NCBI GenBank assembly: GCA_028565635.1
Contig: JAOXYB010047802.1
Location: 1-12,097 of the forward strand
Reading direction: 5' to 3'
Length of the DNA stretch: 12,097 bases
DNA from: Phoronis ovalis
Lineage: Eukaryota > Phoronida > Phoronidae
Of this stretch, positions 1-12,097 are shown one piece after another (the stretch's first letter is position 1; each line of letters opens with the position of its first letter). The notes below the pieces were generated by a model. It was not told the origin of the DNA, made no database searches, and worked only from the letters and a program-made list of their open reading frames with translations. Position numbers and translations under genes: made by a program.

Positions 1-128
1 ATTGAGTGCTTCGACGTTAATCTGTATTTAATCTGCTTTTAACTTTGTTTTCCTTTATGAAACTTTATTGAGTGCTTCCACGTTTATCTGTATTTCTTCT
101 CAGTGAAGTGTTTCAACATTACATGTAC
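1..128 (-). repeat. Intron start with a diverged direct repeat
   Basis: Bases 1-29 and 67-95 are a direct repeat (27 of 29 identical by eye, offset 66). A fainter third version appears at about 104-130, across the exon 11 donor (gtg.ttc.acatt on the plus strand). The window edge cuts the structure, so the true unit length is unknown. Confidence 0.5.
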
Positions 129-8914
<8,786 letters not shown>

Positions 8915-8923
8915 GTTTACTTC

Positions 8924-10774
8924 CTGCAAAAGAATTTTTACCTTTTTCTGGAATACACATATAAACATATCCTCTACAGCTAAGAGCCTATAAGCTGGTC
9001 GTTGCCTTCATCTGTGCCATTATCAATTTTAAACTTTTTCTGGCAGAGTGCGGTTAACTTATAATTAGTGTTGTAAACATATCGATTCCAAACTTTATCC
9101 AGTTTATTAAAATAGATGGTCATTTAATTTTGATCCTTCAAGCACATCAGTAAACCCATCATATACAGAATGGGTGCAATAAGCTGATAATTAAAAATGT
9201 CTTAGTTTGTTCAAATGCCTTGCAAATGGTTTTTTTTTAAATCTGATTGCTGCACATGTCAAGAAGTCATGCGAAAGATAAACTAGTCCTAATCATAAAT
9301 AGGCACAATATCTGACATAATGGTCCTAACAATTTCTCCCCGGGCCCGACTCAAATCAATAGATGGTACTGTACACGTGTTACAGTTAAATTTTTTGATC
9401 AAATATACAAAAAGGGGCAAAAGCGGTACCTTATTTGATTTTCTGTATGCATTTAGGGTGATTCAGTTACTAGGCTAGTTTGATTCAAATACAACACTGA
9501 TAATATCAATATTAAAATAGGGTATCTAAAATTTCTTTTAGTAAGTGAAAAGGGGTCAACAATTAAAAATGCATTTTGTGGGTTTTTTAAAAAAACATTC
9601 ACAAACATGGATACAGGTTATTTCCTTGAGTTGGACCCCCGGGACACTTTCTTCTATCATCAAACTAAGGCTGAAAGTGTCGTTGTCATAAGGTGTACTA
9701 CATAAATGTACCCTGGGTACACGAACGTACATGTACCTGTTATTGATAACTATCCATAATGGTACCTGATCCCAGTTGTACATACCTGGGGAACCTAGTG
9801 GATACCCACTAATATCAATTTTCGACCACATAAGACTTACGTTACAATAAAAAAATAAAAACAAACAACTGATTTTATTGTTATCTTTTTCAGACACATC
9901 TTCAAATATTCTTGCATATTAAGATATAACTTATTATTGCGAGCAACAGATTTCTGCAATACATCAAAATGGTGACCTGGTTTTAATCGTAACCAGTTGT
10001 CCATGGCTTCGAAAATGTTGAAATATATGGTAACCCATCAGAGCCACATAAAATAAATATTAGTTATTGTTTATCAGTAACGGCACCAGATTTTGTCTGA
10101 CAGCTTTTGGTTAATAAACCTGTTCACATTTGAACTTTAAGTGTTTAGAACAATTAATTGGTTCACATTATTTAAAACAGTAAAACACTATCTTTAAAAT
10201 TCAACAAAGACTTGTCAATTTATTAGGTACTGTCCAGTAATGGATAGCAAACCCTAAAAAAATAAAACTGAAATGAATGAATAGAAATAATTAAGTGGGT
10301 TTTTTAAATATATGATTCATTAAAAAATAATTAATTTAATTTAAAGTTACTTATATACTGAAATATTAAGACTAAAATATAAGCACTTAATGTTATTATT
10401 TTTATGACAGTATTTCTTATTCACTAAAACATATGTACAATTCAATAAGACGTGTGGCCTTTGAGAATCCACATAAAAACAAGTATATTTTAAAATGCAC
10501 AAGTCACAAGACATTTAAGTGTGAAAAGCAGAGTATGCGGGTCTCTAGGTGTATGCATTTTTGTATTTGTTTAAAGGAACTAAATGCTTACTAGGCCGAG
10601 GTCATGTATAAAACATCTGACTATAAAGTTATTTATTGATTTGCTGTATTCTTTTATACATCTGATGCAATCAGTATTTAACTGACAAACATTGGTGAAA
10701 ACCGATGGGTAAAAAAAATCCGGATGCGTATAGCAAGAAGTCGGATACGGTTATGGTTAACTATAAAAAGAGGT
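8924..10774. other. Non-coding region upstream of the ATG exon (5' intron and possible leader exon)
   Basis: The acceptor at 8924 shows that at least part of this is intron on the minus strand. The leader exon and promoter could not be placed: candidate donors exist (for example AAC|GTAAGT with GT at 9840-9839), but no independent signal supports one. Positions 9643-9681 hold a small hairpin (gacactttc/gaaagtgtc, 21-nt loop), and 9636-9790 is unusually rich in gtaccc/acatgtac-type palindromes. A 113-codon open frame at 9897-9556 (minus) has no recognisable domain and is not called. Confidence 0.6.
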
Positions 10775-10784
10775 ACGTTTTTGT

Positions 10785-11229
10785 TAGTCCTGGCTTCATG
10801 ATAAAACCAGTAGAAGTTGGCCTCTTGCAAAAACACTCACTGTGTGTCAAAAATTCAAATCAAAATTGTTGTCTTGTTTGTCTCAGATACTTCTTCTTGT
10901 GTTATCTGCCACTTGAAGCTTGATTAATACTCCTCAATGTCACTTTTAGCCCAATATTGCAATAAAGTGTGCAAGATGGAAATTTCATGTTGGTCTGAGT
11001 GGTAATGCATTTGTATGCCAAAAGTCACTTTGAGGAGTATTAATCAAGCTTCAAGTGGCAGATAACAACACAAGAAGAAGTATCTGAGACAAACAAGACA
11101 ACAATTTTAGTTTTAATTTAATATTGAATTTTTTGACACACAGTGAGTGTTTTTGCAGGAGGCCAACTTCTACTTGTTTTAACACTATCTGGGCCATGAC
11201 CCTACAGTAGGGTCATGAAGCCAGGACTA
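10785..11229. mobile_element. Foldback/long-TIR non-autonomous element 1
   Basis: An inverted repeat with left arm 10785-10950 and right arm 11018-11229, separated by about 67 bp. Ends are TAGTCCTGGCTTCATGA and its complement. Arms are nearly identical over long runs (for example the agatacttcttcttgtgtt and cttgaagcttgattaatac stretches). The right arm has extra bases including a 23-bp near-palindrome at 11195-11217. It is flanked by 9-bp direct repeats cgtttttgt (10776-10784) and tgtttctgt (11230-11238). No transposase. Long TIRs with 9-bp target duplications are typical of Mutator-like and foldback elements; that family assignment is inference. Confidence 0.8.
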
Positions 11230-11238
11230 TGTTTCTGT

Positions 11239-11699
11239 TAGTCCTGGTTCATGACGTTCTGCACTAGCTCTTGATAATCTGACTTGTGAGCTGTGCGAAC
11301 GGTCCTGGAAACTTACATAGCCAATTACAGTGAAAGTGCCCAAACTACGAAATCTTCAACTACTCCCTTCACCATTTGAAACTCTTGAATTCAGTTTTTA
11401 CCATGCAGTAAGCTTGTTTTACCCTGGGCCTCACACACCAACCCAGTTTTTTGGCAAGTACCCCATCCCTCTGGGTGCCAGTGCAGGAGTTGCAAATAGC
11501 CATAGGAGTAGTGGGAGTTGAAGTTGGATAATCAGAGAGTATTTGGACGCTGATATATAAACTCATTCGGTAGGAATTACATAGATTTCCAAGTTTGAGC
11601 ACTTTCACTGTAATTGGCTATGTAAGTTTCCATGACTTTTCGCACAGCTCACAAGTCAGATTATCAAGAGCTAGTGCAGAACGTCATGAACCAGGACTA
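11239..11699. mobile_element. Foldback/long-TIR non-autonomous element 2
   Basis: Left arm 11239-11346 and right arm 11592-11699 are inverted copies, with a shorter nested pair inside (caactactccc near 11357 and gggagttgaag near 11513). Terminal sequence TAGTCCTGGTTCATGACG matches element 1 at its tip, but the inner arm sequence is different. Flanks are the 9-bp repeats tgtttctgt (11230-11238, shared with element 1) and cgtttctgt (11700-11708). No transposase; open frames inside are too short and repeat-derived. Confidence 0.78.
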
Positions 11700-11708
11700 C
11701 GTTTCTGT

Positions 11709-12097
11709 ATGCGTTCATGAATCATGTACCCCTTACACGGGACCCCTTAAAGGCCTTATTATGACAACGACTCTTTCAGCCAAACTAAGAGAAATTGGAG
11801 TATTTATGTACGAAAATATTCCTCGTAAGGGTGAGTTTTGTGGGGTCTATTATAACTAAAAATCCCAGGTTTTTGTCAATTTCGAAAGCTCACAGGTTTT
11901 CACCCTGGGGGGTACTCAAGGTTTTTTGACTACGGGGATGTGCCGCGGAACCCAATCCAAAATTTTAGCTTGTGTCTGAGTTGTGATAGCAAACCCAATC
12001 CAATGTTGGTACTTCCTCCGTAAGAACAACACGAAAATTATTATTTTATTTTTATACTATTAATCTTTTCTTCTTGGAAATGCTTCAAAGATTTATG
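11709..12097. other. Non-coding flank with a possible dispersed-repeat fragment
   Basis: No gene recognised. Bases about 11900-12005 (ccctggggggtactcaaggt, then ggggatgtgccgcgga and two aaacccaatcca-like motifs) recall a middle-repetitive element I associate with invertebrate genomes. This is from memory and could not be checked here. An open frame at 11632-11859 overlaps the element 2 arm and is not credible. Confidence 0.35.

Noticed and set aside
9839-9841. AAC|GTAAGT as donor of a non-coding leader exon
   Set aside because: Good donor motif but no promoter, transcript evidence or upstream exon start; cannot be told from chance in 3 kb.
9556-9897. 113-codon open frame on the minus strand
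   Set aside because: No recognisable domain, cysteine- and aromatic-rich unlike a normal start, and it covers a palindrome-rich patch; no splice or codon support.
10705-10923. Plus-strand open frame starting MGKKNPDAYSKK
   Set aside because: Most of it runs through the left arm of foldback element 1; no family recognised.
11632-11859. 75-codon plus-strand open frame
   Set aside because: Begins inside the right arm of foldback element 2 and runs over its end; no domain.

Overview
This is eukaryotic, AT-rich genomic DNA from an animal. It carries one spliced protein-coding gene on the minus strand: the 5' two thirds or so of DDX42 (SF3b125), a DEAD-box RNA helicase of the U2 snRNP/spliceosome. 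Eleven coding exons, about 514 codons, can be joined with GT..AG introns and matching phases at every junction. Introns of about 280-1280 bp, divergence from the vertebrate protein, and abundant short repeats suggest an invertebrate. A marine lophotrochozoan such as a mollusc is my guess, not something the sequence proves.

Layout along the plus strand (the gene reads right to left): 129-8914 holds the coding exons, from exon 11 (start of the helicase C-terminal domain) at 129-303 to the ATG exon at 8727-8923. The rest of the helicase C-terminal domain and the long low-complexity tail lie beyond the left edge. An acceptor site 9 nt before the ATG implies at least one upstream non-coding exon that I could not locate. 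Positions 8924-10774 look non-coding. Positions 10776-11708 hold two adjacent foldback-type (long inverted repeat) elements that share terminal sequences and are bracketed by three copies of a 9-bp target-site-like repeat. Positions 11709-12097 are non-coding and contain a piece of what may be a dispersed repeat.

The most unusual property is that tandem repeats sit on or against splice sites of this gene. (1) A 27-unit, ~29-bp array of about 790 bp begins exactly at the exon 4 donor, so that donor is itself a repeat unit and most units carry another 5' splice-site-like motif. Two of these match the consensus better than the real donor. (2) A perfect 44-bp tandem duplication copies the last 38 nt of exon 6 together with its donor, giving two identical competing donors. 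(3) A 42-bp array ends 11 nt before the exon 7 acceptor. (4) A 22-bp triple repeat abuts the exon 3 acceptor. A fainter fifth case may exist at the exon 11 donor. For the nearest exon 4 decoy and for the exon 6 decoy I worked out the product, and both give a frameshift and early stop. Because DDX42 itself acts in splicing, autoregulation is an attractive but untested idea; neutral slippage or unequal exchange is the simpler explanation.
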